From Castor canadensis (Eukaryota > Chordata > Mammalia > Rodentia > Castoridae), in the NCBI RefSeq assembly GCF_047511655.1, contig NC_133396.1:136409490-136473489 (forward strand): a stretch of DNA of 64,000 nt, given 5' to 3'. Below, in pieces: positions 22,297 to 34,580 of the stretch. The first letter of the stretch is position 1. The number at the start of each line of letters is the position of its first letter. The notes under the pieces are model-generated. The model made no database searches. It was not told where the DNA came from and saw nothing but the letters and a program-made list of their open reading frames with translations. The translations under genes were made by a program, and so were the position numbers.

Positions 22297-22710
22297 ATCA
22301 TGACTGTTATGTGTGCTATTTCTATTCATCCAAATTTAAATATTAATTCATTACCAGTTACATAAATGAAAAACAACCTTTTAAAGACTTGAAATAAGAT
22401 TTTTAAGCCATTAGAGCACATATTATAATGAGAGTCCTTTAAAATAAGTGCAAAAAATAATAAATCATTTCTTTTGTCCTCATTTTTATGAAAGTAAACA
22501 TCTTTCCAATAACTTATAAATATGCTTAGAGATATGTGTATATATTATGATTTGAATTATATATTTAACCATTCAATTGCAGAATATTTTCTAAAATTTA
22601 GAATAAAGGGTTGTAAATGGCTGTAAAATATTCATTTATCTAATATTATTTGTTAAGTGATCATTTAGAGACTAAAATGTTAACTTTTTTGCTTCTTAAA
22701 CTTCTATAGA
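22297..22710. other. Unrecognised AT-rich sequence
   Basis: Nothing recognised apart from general A/T richness. Confidence 0.4.
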
Positions 22711-22779
22711 AGATATATAGATAATTTACATAAATATATAGATAGACAGATGATAGATAGATAAATAGAAATTTATGTG

Positions 22780-22823
<44 letters not shown>
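22711..22823. repeat. Compound microsatellite: degenerate (GATA)n, (GT)n, (AT)n
   Basis: A degenerate GATA/GACA-type stretch (about 22711-22768), a short GT run (about 22776-22786) and a pure AT run (22787-22823). The AT run makes long open frames of alternating Ile/Tyr on both strands, which are artefacts. Confidence 0.95.
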
Positions 22824-22830
<7 letters not shown>

Positions 22831-24574
22831 TGTCCAAGGAATCTCTAATCTTTATCATTATACTTTTAAAGCTATGTTCAATCGCTGTAGATCTGGCTCC
22901 CATTCCTTGTGTCATTTATTACTATTATAAGTATATCTTGCATAACTGCATACATAAGTATTTGATGCTAGCATATAAAGTTTATCTTTATATATGATCA
23001 TGTGTCTAATAGCATTGGAAATCCAAAATATTTGTATCTATCTTCTATCATGTTTCATATGGAAAAAGAAAGAGGGAGGAAGACAGTACAGACACTCAGC
23101 ACTTGCTTTGTCCACACAAACCTGAAAAAAAATATCACGTGGATGGGTGGGAGTGACATGGGTGGTATGGAAAGACATAGGAGTGTACCATAGACAGAGA
23201 CCAGGTGAAATTCAGAAATGACTGAGTTTTAGATTTGTAAAAGAAATAACAGATCCTAACATTGTGTGCTATGCAGACTGATATAGGAGGGGAGTATCCT
23301 CCTCAGTAGGGTTTTGAGTAAAAGAGAAAAGTCTCAGAGATTCTACACGTGCATGATCTGGCACTCTGCAATGGGATAGTTAATGAAGGGAGATCTGGAA
23401 TTCTTATAGTGAACAGATGCTGGAGGAGTGGCCCAGTGCATTTTGTAGTCACTAACTGATGACATAATGGGGAATTATCTCAAGAGAGGTCTGATAGTCA
23501 AACTTTTTAACTGAAAGCAGAAGTCACTGAATTTTTATATCTTCAAGGCCCAAAGGCATCCCCTTTTCCACTGGCTAAGCAAGTGATGATACATGACTCT
23601 AAAAAAATAGTTGTGGGCCCAGGCAAGTACTTGTGACATGGGTGTGACTTTGCATATCCAGGTCTGCTTAAGTGGGATGTGAAGGCTTCACTGCAGAATG
23701 AAATGGTGGGTGATCACAGTTGAGGAACTACACCCAGACCTTTGGGAAGGAGAGAGAGCCAGCTGGGTCAGAATATTAGCAGGGGGGATGTTAGGTTGGA
23801 TAATGGTGTGGTGAGGGCATTAGTCAACATGCCATACCTTACCTTCCAGGGCAGATTGATTTGGTCAGAATGCTTTCTACACTCAGATCACTGGAGACAT
23901 TGGTAGAAATGCAGTCACTTCTGAGGAAAACCCCATGTCCCATGCTCACACTGGCAGAATATGTAGAAGACCCAACTGTGAGGTCTTTGGGCCCAGATAG
24001 TGGGAGCAGATCAAGGGTGGCCTCTGAATTCCCTGTGTTTTCAAACCTGGATATGGAAAACACTGTCAGGAGTTAAGCCTAGCAGTGATCATGGTAGTGT
24101 TTGACAGTAGTGTGGCCTAGTGGGAAAGGCAGGACTAGGCTCAGCCTGCAAACAGCCATTTATAATCCAACCTATTTGGATTTCAAAGAGAAATAATGCA
24201 ATACTCACCTGCCTATCACTGGAAAACATCAAGTCTAAGAGATAAACAAAGCATTTCATATTATAGGACCCCATGAGGAAAAAAATATTGACTGATATTT
24301 AATGTTGTTTTATTTTTTTTCTTTCTCTATTTTACTGTTAGCCCTCTCACTGTTATGTCTTACACCTTTATCCCAAATACTTCTTATTCCTAATTTGCTT
24401 CCTTTTTTTCTTTTCCAATTTCACTTCTTTTTATTACTTAAATATTAGTGCTTTTTACTTTATTTTTTGCATTCTACTTTATCCTATAACTATCCTAACT
24501 CCTTTCTTTTCCACATTCTTAGGAAAACAGTTGATGTCTCCAATCATTTGTATTGGTACTGGGGATAGAGACAC
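22824..24574. other. Unrecognised, partly GC-richer sequence (about 23200-24290)
   Basis: The 23.2-24.3 kb part is richer in G and C than its surroundings and has fewer homopolymers. It could be an old LTR-retrotransposon internal remnant or a decayed unique sequence; I could not name it. Overlapping open frames at 23839-24076 on the two strands have no recognised domain. 24295-24530 is T/C-rich. Confidence 0.35.
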
Positions 24575-24792
24575 CCTCAAGAGATAACTGGCCACCAAAA
24601 AGACCCTCATAAAATACTGGAAACATTTACCTTAATAAATGAATAAATCAGAATGTAGAAACAAAATAAATATGAAAGAAGAAAATATGACTCTTCAAAC
24701 TTCATAATTTCTCAACAACTGAATACGAAGATATTGAGCTGATTGAAATGTTTCACAAAGAAATCAACAATCATCTTAAAAAATGATCAATG

Positions 24793-25108
24793 AGCTGGGC
24801 ACCAGTGGCTCATCCCTATAATCCTATCTTCTTGGAGCCCAAGATCAAAACAGTCAAGTATCAGGCCAGCATAGGCAAAATAATTTGTGAGACCCCATCT
24901 CAGTGTAAAAAAGGTGGGCATGGTGATTCAAAGCTATCATCCAGAGATTTGGGTAAACATAAAATAGGAGGGCCATGATCCAGAGGACCTATCTCTAGAA
25001 TAAACAGAGCACAAAGAGCTGGAGACATTGTTCAAGTGGTAAAGCACCTGTTTACCAAAAATGAAGCCTTGAGTTTAAGTCCCTGTACTGCAAAAATAAA
25101 ATAGAGAG
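24793..25108 (+). mobile_element. Composite SINE: two B1-like monomers + tRNA(Ala)/ID-like tail (trimer)
   Basis: First B1-like unit 'gctgggcaccagtggctc' ... 'gagaccccatctcagtg' (about 24794-24906), second B1-like unit 'ggtgggcatggtgattc' ... 'acctatctctagaat' (about 24912-25000), tRNA-like tail 'gttcaagtggtaaagcacc' ... 'gagtttaagtccctgtac' (about 25018-25091), and an A-rich tail. Target-site duplications 'aaatgatcaatga' (24781-24793) and 'aaagatcaataa' (25109-25120) show it jumped into the L1 ORF1. Confidence 0.85.
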
Positions 25109-25899
25109 AAAGATCAATAACCCCAAGGAGAACCCAAATAAACAGATTAATGAAGAAAGGAAGTTAATTCAAATCTTGTACAAAAAAATACAAAAATTTA
25201 GATGAGAAATTCATTAAGGAAATTGAAATTCCAAAAAATCACAAGAAAACATCACCAACAGATTAGATCAAACAGAAGAAAGAATATCATGGAATGAAGA
25301 AAAGTTTTAGGAATTATTTTATGGGGATAACAAGAAAGAAAACAAATAAGCAATCATTATCACAACTTTCAAAAACTCTAGGACAGGATCAAGAGATGAA
25401 ACTCTGGGACAGAAAGAAGTGAAGAAAGAGCTTAAATAAAAGCTAAATCATAGAAAACACATTCAATGAACCTGAGAAAAATACTCAAGATTGAGAAAGA
25501 TATGACATATAAGCACAGGAGGCATTTGGAGCCCCAAATGGACATGAGCAAAATCAAAACAGAATAAAGAAAGAATATTGAAAGCCACAAGAAACTAGTG
25601 CCAACTTACTTATAAAGGAAAACCTACCAGAATTATAGGAGTCTTCTCTGGAAATACCCTAAAAACCAGGAAAACATAGAATGATCTATTTCAATCACTG
25701 AGAACAAATAACGGCCAAACAAGATTACTATATTCAGCAAAATTACCCTTTCAAATTAAAGGAGAAATAAAGACCTTCCAAGATAAGTGCAAATGAAAAC
25801 AACTAATAACCACAAAGCCAGCATTGCCAAAGATAGTTTAAGGAACCCTACACAGGTAAGGAAGAGAGACATTCACTATCATGAGAACTCAGGAAGCAA

Positions 25900-28372
25900 T
25901 AACTTTCATAAAAGGAATAGATGAACAGATAGGATGAATGAAAAGAAAAATTAGTAACATAATAAGAAAGGATAAAAACCACCAAAATTACAGGATGTAT
26001 CACATACCTCTCAACAATAATCCTAAATGTAAAATGCTTAACTCTCTAATTAAAAGTTTCAGTTAAAAACATGTTTGTTGTCTTCAAGAAACAGAAACCA
26101 TTAGCAAAGTCATATATAGACAGAATGTGAAAGGATAGAAATGATATGCCAAGACAAACTCAAATAGCTATACTCATAGCTGACAAAGTAGACTTTAAGC
26201 CAAAACTAATCAGAAGACATAAAGAACATCATTGCATATTAATAAAGGGCTCAATTCATCAAAAAGATAAAATTATTGTATATAAATTATCAGGACAAAC
26301 AATTAACAAAGACACTTCAGAGCCAAATTTTCCCATATATCAAACAGAGTTACAGGGTTCTACAGGATATGCCATCCAACAGATGCAGAGTACACATTCT
26401 TCTCAGCAGACCATGGAAAAACCCCATATTTTAGGCCATAAAATTAGTCTTAACAGATAGAAAATTGGAATAATTTCTTCTATCTTATCAGACCACGATT
26501 GAATAAAACTAGAAATCAACAGCAAAAGAAAGTATAAAAAAACACACAAATATATGGAGATTGAATGATATGCTTTTGAACTCTCAGTGGGTCACTGAAG
26601 AAATAATGGACAAATAAAAAAGCAAACATCACTTAGCACAAAGTATAAGATTCCTTAAATGTAATTCTAAGAGACAAATGTATAGTTGTGGCTGCCTACT
26701 TTACAAAAAGCAAGCAAATAAACAATTAACAATATGATGATTTAACTCCAATCTTAACAAAGAAAAAAAGCTAAATTTAAAATTAGTAGAGTGAAAATTA
26801 ATAAAAATCAAAGCTGCAATTAGTGAAATGGAGAAACTTAAGTGAAATAAAAACTTGGTTCTTTGAAAACATAAGATTGACAAACCTTAGCCAAACTAAC
26901 CCAAACAAAGAGAAGATCTAAATTAATAAAATTAGAGATGAAATACAGGATATAATGAGTGATACACTGAAATATAGGGGATCATTAGAGAATAGTTTGA
27001 AAAATTTTACTCCCATAAATTGGAAAATCTAGAAATGAGTAAATGTCTGTAAGTTACACGGACTACCAAATGTGCAGTGAGAGACATAGAAAACCTAAAC
27101 AGATTAATGTTGAACAATGAATTGGATGCAGTAAACAGATCAACTATGCACAATGAGCTTGAAGCTGTAATAAAGAGCCTTCCAAAAAAGAAAACCACAG
27201 GACAGAACAGATTCACAGCTGATGGTCACCTGTGTTTTAAAGAACTACCACCAATGTTCCTCAAACTATTTCATAAATTAAAAAAAGGAAAGAACACCAC
27301 CAAACTCATTCTAAGTAGCCAACATTATTACCTTGATACCAACCCCACAAGAAAAGGTTCCAATTTCACCATTCATATTCAATACAAAGCTTGAATTCTT
27401 AGAGAAATAAGGGAAGTAAAAGACATAAAAAGGGATTAAATAGGAAAAGAAGAAATCAAGTAACCCCTGTTTGCAGAGAAACCTCAAAAACTTTACCAAA
27501 AAATGCTTAGATTTTCTAGACATATTTAGTAAAATAACAGGATACATAAATCACATAAAAAGTCACTATCTTTTCTATGTATCATTAGTGAACATGCTGC
27601 GAAACAAGTCAGGAAAACTGATTTCATTTGCAATAGCCTCAACATAAAATGATGAAAAATGAAATGCATAGGAATTAATTAAAGTGGTGAAAGAACTCTA
27701 AACTGAAAATTGTAAAATGCTGAAGAAAAATTGAAGACATTAGAAGATGGAAAGACAACCCCCCCATATTCATGGACCGGCAAAATTAATATTGTGAGAA
27801 CAGCTATATTACTGAAGGCGATCTACACACTCACTGCTATCTCCATCAAAATTTCGATGGAATTCTTCCCAAAGATAGAAGAATGCATCCAAATAGCCAA
27901 AGTGGTCATGAGCAAAAAGCAATGTTGAAAGAATCACAATACCTGACTTCAAATTATACTATAAAGCCATGGTAACAAAAAGAGTATGGTAATTGTGAGG
28001 AGAAGAAAGATACACAGGTCAATGGAATAGAATATCAGACCTAGAAATATGGCCATGCAGGAATAGCCACCTGATTCCCAACAAAGGCATCAAAAACATG
28101 TACTGAAAAAAAAGGAGCTTTTTCAAGAAATGGTGCTATGAAAACCAGACATCCACATGCAAAAAGATTGAAACTAGCTTCCTCTTTCTCACCTTGCACA
28201 AAAATAATCAAAATGGATCAAAGACATTAATGTAATACTTGCAACTACTATAGGAAAACATAGGGGAACCACTTGAAGTTGTAGGAGACATGGGCAACAT
28301 CTTTCTGAGCAGGACTCCAATAACTCATGGAATTACAAGTATTGATAAATGGGATTCCATAAAATGAAAAGT
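25900..28372 (+). pseudogene. L1 ORF2 (endonuclease / reverse transcriptase), broken and internally deleted
   Basis: The endonuclease region is partly open at 26146-26460 (IADKVDFKPKLI ... IKGSIHQKDKI ... HSSQQTMEKPHILGHK). The RT fingers region lies at 27077-27394 ([17 protein letters not shown]; the usual SPGPDGF is changed to TTGQNRF). The stretch between the PKPGKD region and the FADD catalytic motif is collapsed near 27395-27460. The post-RT part is visible at 27731-27928 (PPYSWTGKINIVRTAILLKAIY). There are many stops, so it is not functional. Confidence 0.85.
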
Positions 28373-29150
28373 TTATTGAGGATTGAGATGTGTCCAGTTG
28401 CGTTATAATATACAAATTCTAGAAGTACCACTTCACAGACACGTCAGAGAACACAAGATTAAGTATGTGCACATAACTCACAAAATGCTCTAGTGGTGTT
28501 AATGATGCCCTGGTGCATTCTGGATAATGGAGCTCCAAAGTGGCCCCAGAAGAGCAAATGGCAAAGACTGCACCTTTCAAAAATGATTGCTTCTTGTCTC
28601 TATGGCTCCACTTAGCAGTGCATAAACAGAATTTTTCTTCTTTGCTTTCCCCATAGGTATTGGTGCTCACCACTAATCATTCCCACTATGATCCTCAGAT
28701 GTTCCCATGCACCATCAACTGGGAGAAAGCAATTGACCTGTCTACTGGACATTCATCCACACATACCTCTGTGAGGCAGACCTTAGAAGGAAAACAGTCT
28801 CTTCCAGAACCATCTTGAATAATAGTGGATCAGGAGCAACGTAAAAGAATTAATATTTTAAAATCATAAATGACCTTTTCATTTTATTGAATTTATTTTC
28901 TATGTCTATTCATATGGATAATTTGTTAGTTTTCTCTTTATTATGTTAATGTGATAAATTACACGGACAGAATTTTAAGTGTTCAGCTAGTCTTCACTTT
29001 TCAAAGCAACCAAATTTGATCAATATATACTACACTTATAAAATATTTTTCTAGATTTCACTTGCTTTTGTTCTATGTCTGTGTGTGTGTGTGTATGTAG
29101 CATGGTGGAAAGATCTAAAATATTAGAACTAACTCAAAACTCTAAATGAA
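28373..29150. other. Unrecognised, moderately GC-rich block
   Basis: 28.42-28.85 kb is less AT-rich than its surroundings. A minus-strand open frame (28419-28673) and a pyrimidine tract followed by AG at about 28630-28657 look splice-site-like, but no protein family is recognisable. Probably a decayed repeat or unique sequence. Confidence 0.3.
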
Positions 29151-29355
29151 GTGTCCACAAACTACTGCCAACTGACTAACTCTGGCTCACAACCTCTTTT
29201 GTAATTTACAATTTATTGAAACCAACTCTACTTATTAAGTTCCATATTTTCTTTGGCTGTTTTCATAACTCACCAGTACAGCTTGGCAATTGTGATACAA
29301 ATCCTAGGCAACAAAGTCTAAGATATTTTTTTATCTGATTCATTGCAGAAAGTGA
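29151..29355. mobile_element. MER1/Charlie-like hAT DNA transposon fragment
   Basis: 'ccacaaactactgccaac', 'ctggctcacaacctc', 'gtaatttacaatttattg', 'tttggctgttttcataac', 'aagtctaagatattttt' and 'cattgcagaaagtg' follow the order of the hAT-Charlie non-autonomous element family whose ends read CAGGGGTCGGCAAACT. Ends are decayed. Confidence 0.7.
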
Positions 29356-30055
29356 TTTTAACTACTGATGGGAATTATAACATTTTAAAAGCATATGTTA
29401 AAATATATATAAATTAATCATTAGGCTGTGACTAAATCTACCATTTCACTACATGTTTAACAATTCTCCCATCTATTCTGTTTCTCTTTTAACACACTAT
29501 TCTATTTTTTTAAATTTTTAATTAATTATGTTATATTCCTATTCTTTTTTTTTCAGAAATGTAAGAATTTCATGGAGGATTATCTCCTGACATCTCTGCA
29601 TGACCTTAAGAGCAAAAGTAGCACAAGTTTAAAATAAAGGAAAATTCACTAGCAAAACATGCTCACTAATAAAGATATAAAGACCTAAACTTATTAACAA
29701 ATGAAATCATCCCATATACAAAACTACTAAGACATTAGCAGTAAAGGAGATATAATAGCTCTGTTGCTATAGAGAATTTATTACAGAAAGGAAGGTATAT
29801 ATTCATCAATAATTATTTAAATTAAAACTGCAGCTGCCTTTCTAAGTATAAAATTATAGTGAAGCCCCTAAGTTTTTGGACATGCTGAAAATAAATTTTC
29901 TTTGATGATATTTCAGAATTAGTTTACGTCATACTTCAAGATTTTTACTTTGTGTATGTGTGTGTTATACTTTGGTTAATGGCAATGGCACTAAAATTCC
30001 TCCAACTTTCTTAGTCATTAAGACACCTACATTTTTACATGTATTTTATTCATGA
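29356..30055. other. Unrecognised AT-rich sequence
   Basis: No gene or repeat that I can name. Immediately precedes the 5' end of the next L1. Confidence 0.45.
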
Positions 30056-31059
30056 CAAAAATAGCCAATATCCAAAGATCCAAGATGGCAACTAGGGCAC
30101 AGAAGCTGTGAGATCCATGAATCAAACACCTTGCTGAGATGATGGAGCCACACTTGGCGGAAATAAAGCAGCAAGTAGAATGAAACCTTTGACACCCTGA
30201 ACTCCTAGCCCATACCAAGCTTCTCCATGCCAGGTTATAAGAAAACAGGAGGGCTGCTGCTGTCACCAGATGCAGGCTCCAAACCTGCTTGGGAGACATT
30301 TGGCAGACCAAACAGGTAAGTGCCAAGCATCATGCAGAATTCCCCCAGCCACCCCTGGGATAAACCAGCACAGCATCCTAGGCAAACTGACCCCCTGCCC
30401 AGCAAAAATAAAATAAACAAAAAACTGAATAAACAAGGAACTGAAAGCTAACACACAGCAGAGGGGTTTGGGTGCTGTAAGCACACAAGAGAAGGTGGAA
30501 GGAGCAAAGAGCTAATCTCTGTGGCAACTTCAGTAAACAAACTCTGGAAAGGCAGGATTGCCGACAGCAGGTTGGTGATAAGCCCTTGCCTAAAATAGGG
30601 CAGGTAGCCGTCCAAAAATCACATCTCCTGAGACAGTGAGGAACAAACAAAGCCAAATGGCTCTGCAAAGTTGGAAAACAAACAGCAAACTATCACAACA
30701 CTCTGGCAGCAGGGGGCCAGCTGGTGGGTCTCTGACCTTGCCCTAGAGAAAGGGGGAGGCAAAGAAAGAAGCCCCCAGTAAACAAGCACAGAAAAAACCC
30801 AATTCCAAAGCAGGACAGCTGGTGGATACAGAGCTGATCTCTGGAACCTGAGGACAACATACAAACTTAAACTGCCACACCTCACTGAGGGAGTAGCTGA
30901 CCAAGCAGCTGCTGCTGAAAGACAGAAAAAAAAAATGCTACCCAATGACCTGGCAAGACTACAACAGAGCTTTAGTTTAAATACCAACACCAGAACTGGA
31001 TGCTGGAGGAGTAACAGCAGAAATTAAACTAAGATTGAAATTCTATTTTCTGAACCTGA

Positions 31060-31150
31060 AGTTTTTGTTTGTTTGTTTTGTTTCTTGTTTGTTTGTGTTT
31101 GTTTGTTTATCTCTCCCCACTGATTTCTTTTTTGTTGTTGTTGTTGTTAG
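31060..31150. repeat. (TTTG)n / (TTG)n simple sequence within the L1 5' UTR
   Basis: Runs of TTTG (about 31066-31107) and TTG (about 31132-31148) separated by a short unique stretch. Part of the L1 5' UTR just upstream of ORF1. Confidence 0.85.
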
Positions 31151-31328
31151 TTTTATTATTGTTAATTAGTTAACACTAAATTACACCCAGACCAGAGACA
31201 GAAATAGCACACACACACACTTAGCTAAAAACCCAAAACAGCCACAAAACAAAAATAAACCTAGGGGAAGAGAACAGGTGACTGAAACCAACAACTAGCC
31301 TATCAAGAACATAGTTGCACAGTACCAA

Positions 31329-32360
31329 GTGGAGGGCTGGGAAGAAGACAAAGAGATAGAAGCCATTCTCCTTGCCCAAAATAATTTAATACAGGATTCA
31401 GAGGAAAAGGAAGAAAATGGATACCCAGTTCTGGACTCCAACAAAACAAAAAGAAACGATGCCAAAGAACCCAATTATGCACACAAGAACAACCTCAAAG
31501 AAGAAATCCTGCAAATAATCACTAAAAATTTCATGGAGGTATTACTAGACACGGTTAACCAAAATGTACAAGAGGCACTCAAGAAATTTCAAGACACCAA
31601 AAATAAAGAATGCAAGAAGACACATCAACAAATAAATGAACTCATAGGAGCCCTAAATAAACACCAAAGTGAAACTGAGAACACCATAAATAGAGAGATA
31701 AATGAATTAAAGATGAAAACAGACAATACTAAAAAGAAAGTGATCCATGATATGGAAATCCTCAGAAAAAAGAATGAAACAATCACAAAACACAATGGAA
31801 GGCCATTCCTGCAGACTAGACCAAGTGGAAGACAGAATCTCAGAAGTTGAAGATAAAATGGCAATTAAAGGAAAAAAATCAAGAGTTATTTGTCAAACAA
31901 CTGAAGACCTGTGAAAGGAATATGCAAGAACTCACTGAGTCCATCAAAAGACCAAACCTGAGAATCATGGGCATTGAAGAAGAAGAAGAGGTGCAAGCAA
32001 AAGACATTCATAATATATTCAACAAAAGAATAACAGAAAATGTCCCAAATCTAGAGAAAGCTATGCCCATTCAGGAACAGGAAGCCTCCAGGACACCAAA
32101 CAGACTTGACCAAAGTAGAACTTCCCCACGACATATTATCTTTAAAGCAGCAAGCATAGAGAACAAAAAAAGAATATTGAAGGCTGTAAGAGAGGAAAAA
32201 TGAATAACATAGAAAGTAAATCCATCAAAATCACAGCAAATTTCTCAACAGAAATCTTAAAAGCAAGAAGGGCATGGAGTGAGGTATTTTGGGCACTGAA
32301 TGAAAATTACTTCAAACCTGGTATACTCTACCCAGAAAAATATCATTCAAAATAGATGGA
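31329..32360 (+). pseudogene. L1 ORF1 (RNA-binding coiled-coil protein), broken
   Basis: A 173-codon open frame from 31329 holds the N-terminus and coiled coil (EEILQIITKNFMEVLLDTVNQ ... INELKMKTDNTKKKV). A second frame (31847-32203) holds the middle (PNLRIMGIEEEEE, RTPNRLDQSRTSPRHIIFK, RILKAVREEK). The rest of the RNA-binding C-terminus ('gcaagaagggcatggag', 'ggtatactctacccag') follows in another frame to about 32360. The pattern matches the ORF1 at 11.4-12.4 kb residue for residue in places (KEPN.AHKNNLKEEILQ). At least two frame breaks. Confidence 0.92.
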
Positions 32361-32569
32361 GCAATAAAAGTCTTCCATGATAAGCAGAAACGAAAACTAT
32401 ATATGACCACCAAGCCACACTACAAAAGATTCTTCAAGAAATTCTACATAGAGAAAATGAAAGCAAATAAAACCATGAGAGGACAGGCAATATCAAACCA
32501 CAGGAGAAAAAAAGACAAGGAATCAGAGAGTAACATTGATTCAGCTGCACACAATCAAACCCTTAAACA

Positions 32570-34580
32570 ACAAAAACAACTAAATGACAGGAATCACCAC
32601 ATACCTATCAATATTAACACTAAATGTTAATGGGCTTAACTCCCCCATCAAAAGACAACAATCTGTTGTTTACAAGAGACACATCTCATTGACAGAAACA
32701 AGTACTGGCTTAGGGTGAAAGGCTAGAAGAAGATTTACCAAGCCAATGGCCCCCCAAAACAGGCAGGAGTAGCAATATTTATCTTGGACAAAGTAGACTT
32801 CAAACTTACATTGATCAAATAAGATAAAGAAGGACACTCCATACTAATAAAAGGAGAAATACACCAAAAGGAAATAACAATTATCAACCTATATGCACCC
32901 AATGTCAATACACTCAATTTCATCAAACATACTCTGAAGGACCTAAAAACATATATAGACTAAAACACAGTGGTAGTGGGAGACTTTGATACCCCCCATC
33001 ACCAATATGTAGGTCATCCAAACAAAAAATCAATAAAGAAATTCGAGAACTAAATCACACCATAGATCTAATGGACCTAGCTGATGTCTACAGAATATTT
33101 CATCCAACTTCTGCACAATATACTTTCTTCTCAGCAGCCCATGGAACTTTCTCCAAAATTGATCATATCCTATCCTAGGGCACAAAGCAAGCCTCAGCAA
33201 ATATAAGAATATAGAAATAATCCCATGCATTCTATCTGATCACAATGCTTTAAAGCTAGAACTCAACAACAAAAACAACAGCAGAAAACAAGCAAACAGT
33301 TGGAAGCTGAACAACACATTGCTCAATGATCAATGGGTCACTGATGAAATAAAAGAGGAATTTAATTTCCTGGAAGCTAATGAAAATGTCAACTTGAACT
33401 GCCGGAACCTATGGGACACAACAAAGGCAGTCCTAAGAGAAAAGTTTATAGCCATGAGTGCATACATTAAAAGAACAGAAAGGTCTCTAATCAATGACCA
33501 AATGCTATGTCTCAAACTCCTAGAAAAACAAGTACAAGCAAAATCCAAAAGCTGGTTCTTTGAAAAAATAAACAAGATTGACAGACCCCTGGCAAACCTG
33601 ACTAAAATGAAGAGAGATATAAAATCAGAAATGCAAAAGGGGAGATAACAACAAACATGACGGAAATCCAGGGAATCATCAGAGATTACTTTGAGCACCT
33701 ATATTCTATTAAATTTGAAAATCTTGAAGTGGACAAATTTCTAGATACTTATGACAATCCAAAATTGAATCAAGAGGATATTAATCACCTGAATAAATCT
33801 ATAACACAAAATGAAATTGAAGCAGCAATCAAGAGTCTCCCAAAAAAGAAAAGTCCAGGATCTGATAGATTCTCTGCTGAATTCTATCAGACCTTTAAAG
33901 AACAACTGATACCAACTCTCCTTAAACTGTTCCATAAAATAGAAAGGAAGGGAACACTGCCTAACTCATTTTATGAAGCCAGTATTACACTCATCATAAA
34001 ACCAGGCAAAGACACCTCCAAAAGAGGAGAACTATAGGCCAATCTTCTAAATGAACATTGATGCAAAAATCCTCAATAAAATAATGGCAAACCAAATCTA
34101 ACAACACATCAGAAAGATCATTCACCACAACCCAGTTGGCTTCATCCCAGTGATGCAGGGGTGTGTCAACATATGCAAATCTATAAATGTAATACAGCAC
34201 ATTAATAGAAGCAAAGACAAAAACCACTTGATCCTCTCAATAGATGCAGAAAAAGCCTTTGATAAAATCCAACACCACTTCATGATAAAAACTCTAAGAA
34301 AACTAGGACTAGATGGAATGTACCTCAACATTGTAAAGGCTATATATGACAAACATATAGCCAGCATCATTCTTAATGGAGAAAAACTGAAACCTGTTCC
34401 CCTAAATCAGGAATGAGTCAAGGGTGCCCAGTGTCCCTGCTCCTATTCAACATAGTACTGGAATTTCTAGCCAGAGCAATTAGGCAAGGAGAAGAAATAA
34501 AAGGAATACAAATAGGTAAAGAAACTGTCAAAATATCCCTATTTGCAGATGACATGATCCTATATCTTAAACAACATTAC
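32570..34580 (+). pseudogene. L1 ORF2, broken and truncated after the RT catalytic motif
   Basis: The endonuclease region begins near 'ctaaatgacaggaatcacc'. The GDFNTP motif reads GDFDTP (about 32980-32997). The 33319-33648 frame covers the endonuclease end and linker (NDQWVTDEIKEEF ... [22 protein letters not shown]). RT: 33657-34037 ([35 protein letters not shown]; a Gly-Pro changed to Gly-Ser and Gly changed to Arg in the conserved loop) and 34150-34416 ([16 protein letters not shown]). FADD is intact at 34542-34553, and the copy then ends in unrelated sequence. Several frameshifts and stops, so it is inactive. Confidence 0.92.

Larger units (their letters stand above)
24575..28372 (+). 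mobile_element. L1 LINE, plus strand, ORF1 to mid ORF2 C-terminus, 3' end missing, SINE inside
   Basis: Decayed ORF1 from about 24.6 kb, interrupted at 24793 by a composite SINE and resuming at 25109 ('gatcaataaccccaagg'). Then the ORF1 RNA-binding end (to about 25.8 kb) and ORF2. The copy stops in the C-terminal part of ORF2 at about 28372 ('gataaatgggattcc', 'aaaagtttattg'), with no 3' UTR or poly(A). There is also an internal gap in the RT near 27.39 kb. Medium age, older than the L1 at 7.1-13.8 kb. Confidence 0.85.
30060..34580 (+). mobile_element. L1 LINE with complete 5' end but missing 3' end, plus strand
   Basis: The 5' end carries 'caagatggcaac' (30081-30092), a one-base variant of the YY1-type start seen in the full-length L1. 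A 5' UTR of about 1.25 kb follows, with GC-rich and then (TTTG)n/(TTG)n sequence (31060-31150). ORF1 starts at about 31.33 kb and ORF2 at about 32.57 kb. The copy stops just after the RT catalytic motif FADD (34542-34553), so the rest of the RT, the C-terminus, the 3' UTR and the poly(A) are absent. Because L1 insertion starts at the 3' end, this shape needs a later deletion or rearrangement. Better preserved than the L1 at 24.6 kb. The minus-strand open frames at 30027-30990 are shadows of the 5' UTR. Confidence 0.9.

Noticed and set aside
22661..22997. Open frames with Ile-Tyr repeats on both strands
   Set aside because: Translation of the (AT)n microsatellite.
28630..28660. Pyrimidine tract plus AG resembling a splice acceptor
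   Set aside because: No recognisable exon follows and no partner donor or coding frame is visible; such matches are common by chance.
30027..30990. Overlapping minus-strand open frames, Cys/Leu/Ser-rich
   Set aside because: Antisense shadows of the L1 5' UTR at 30.06-31.3 kb.
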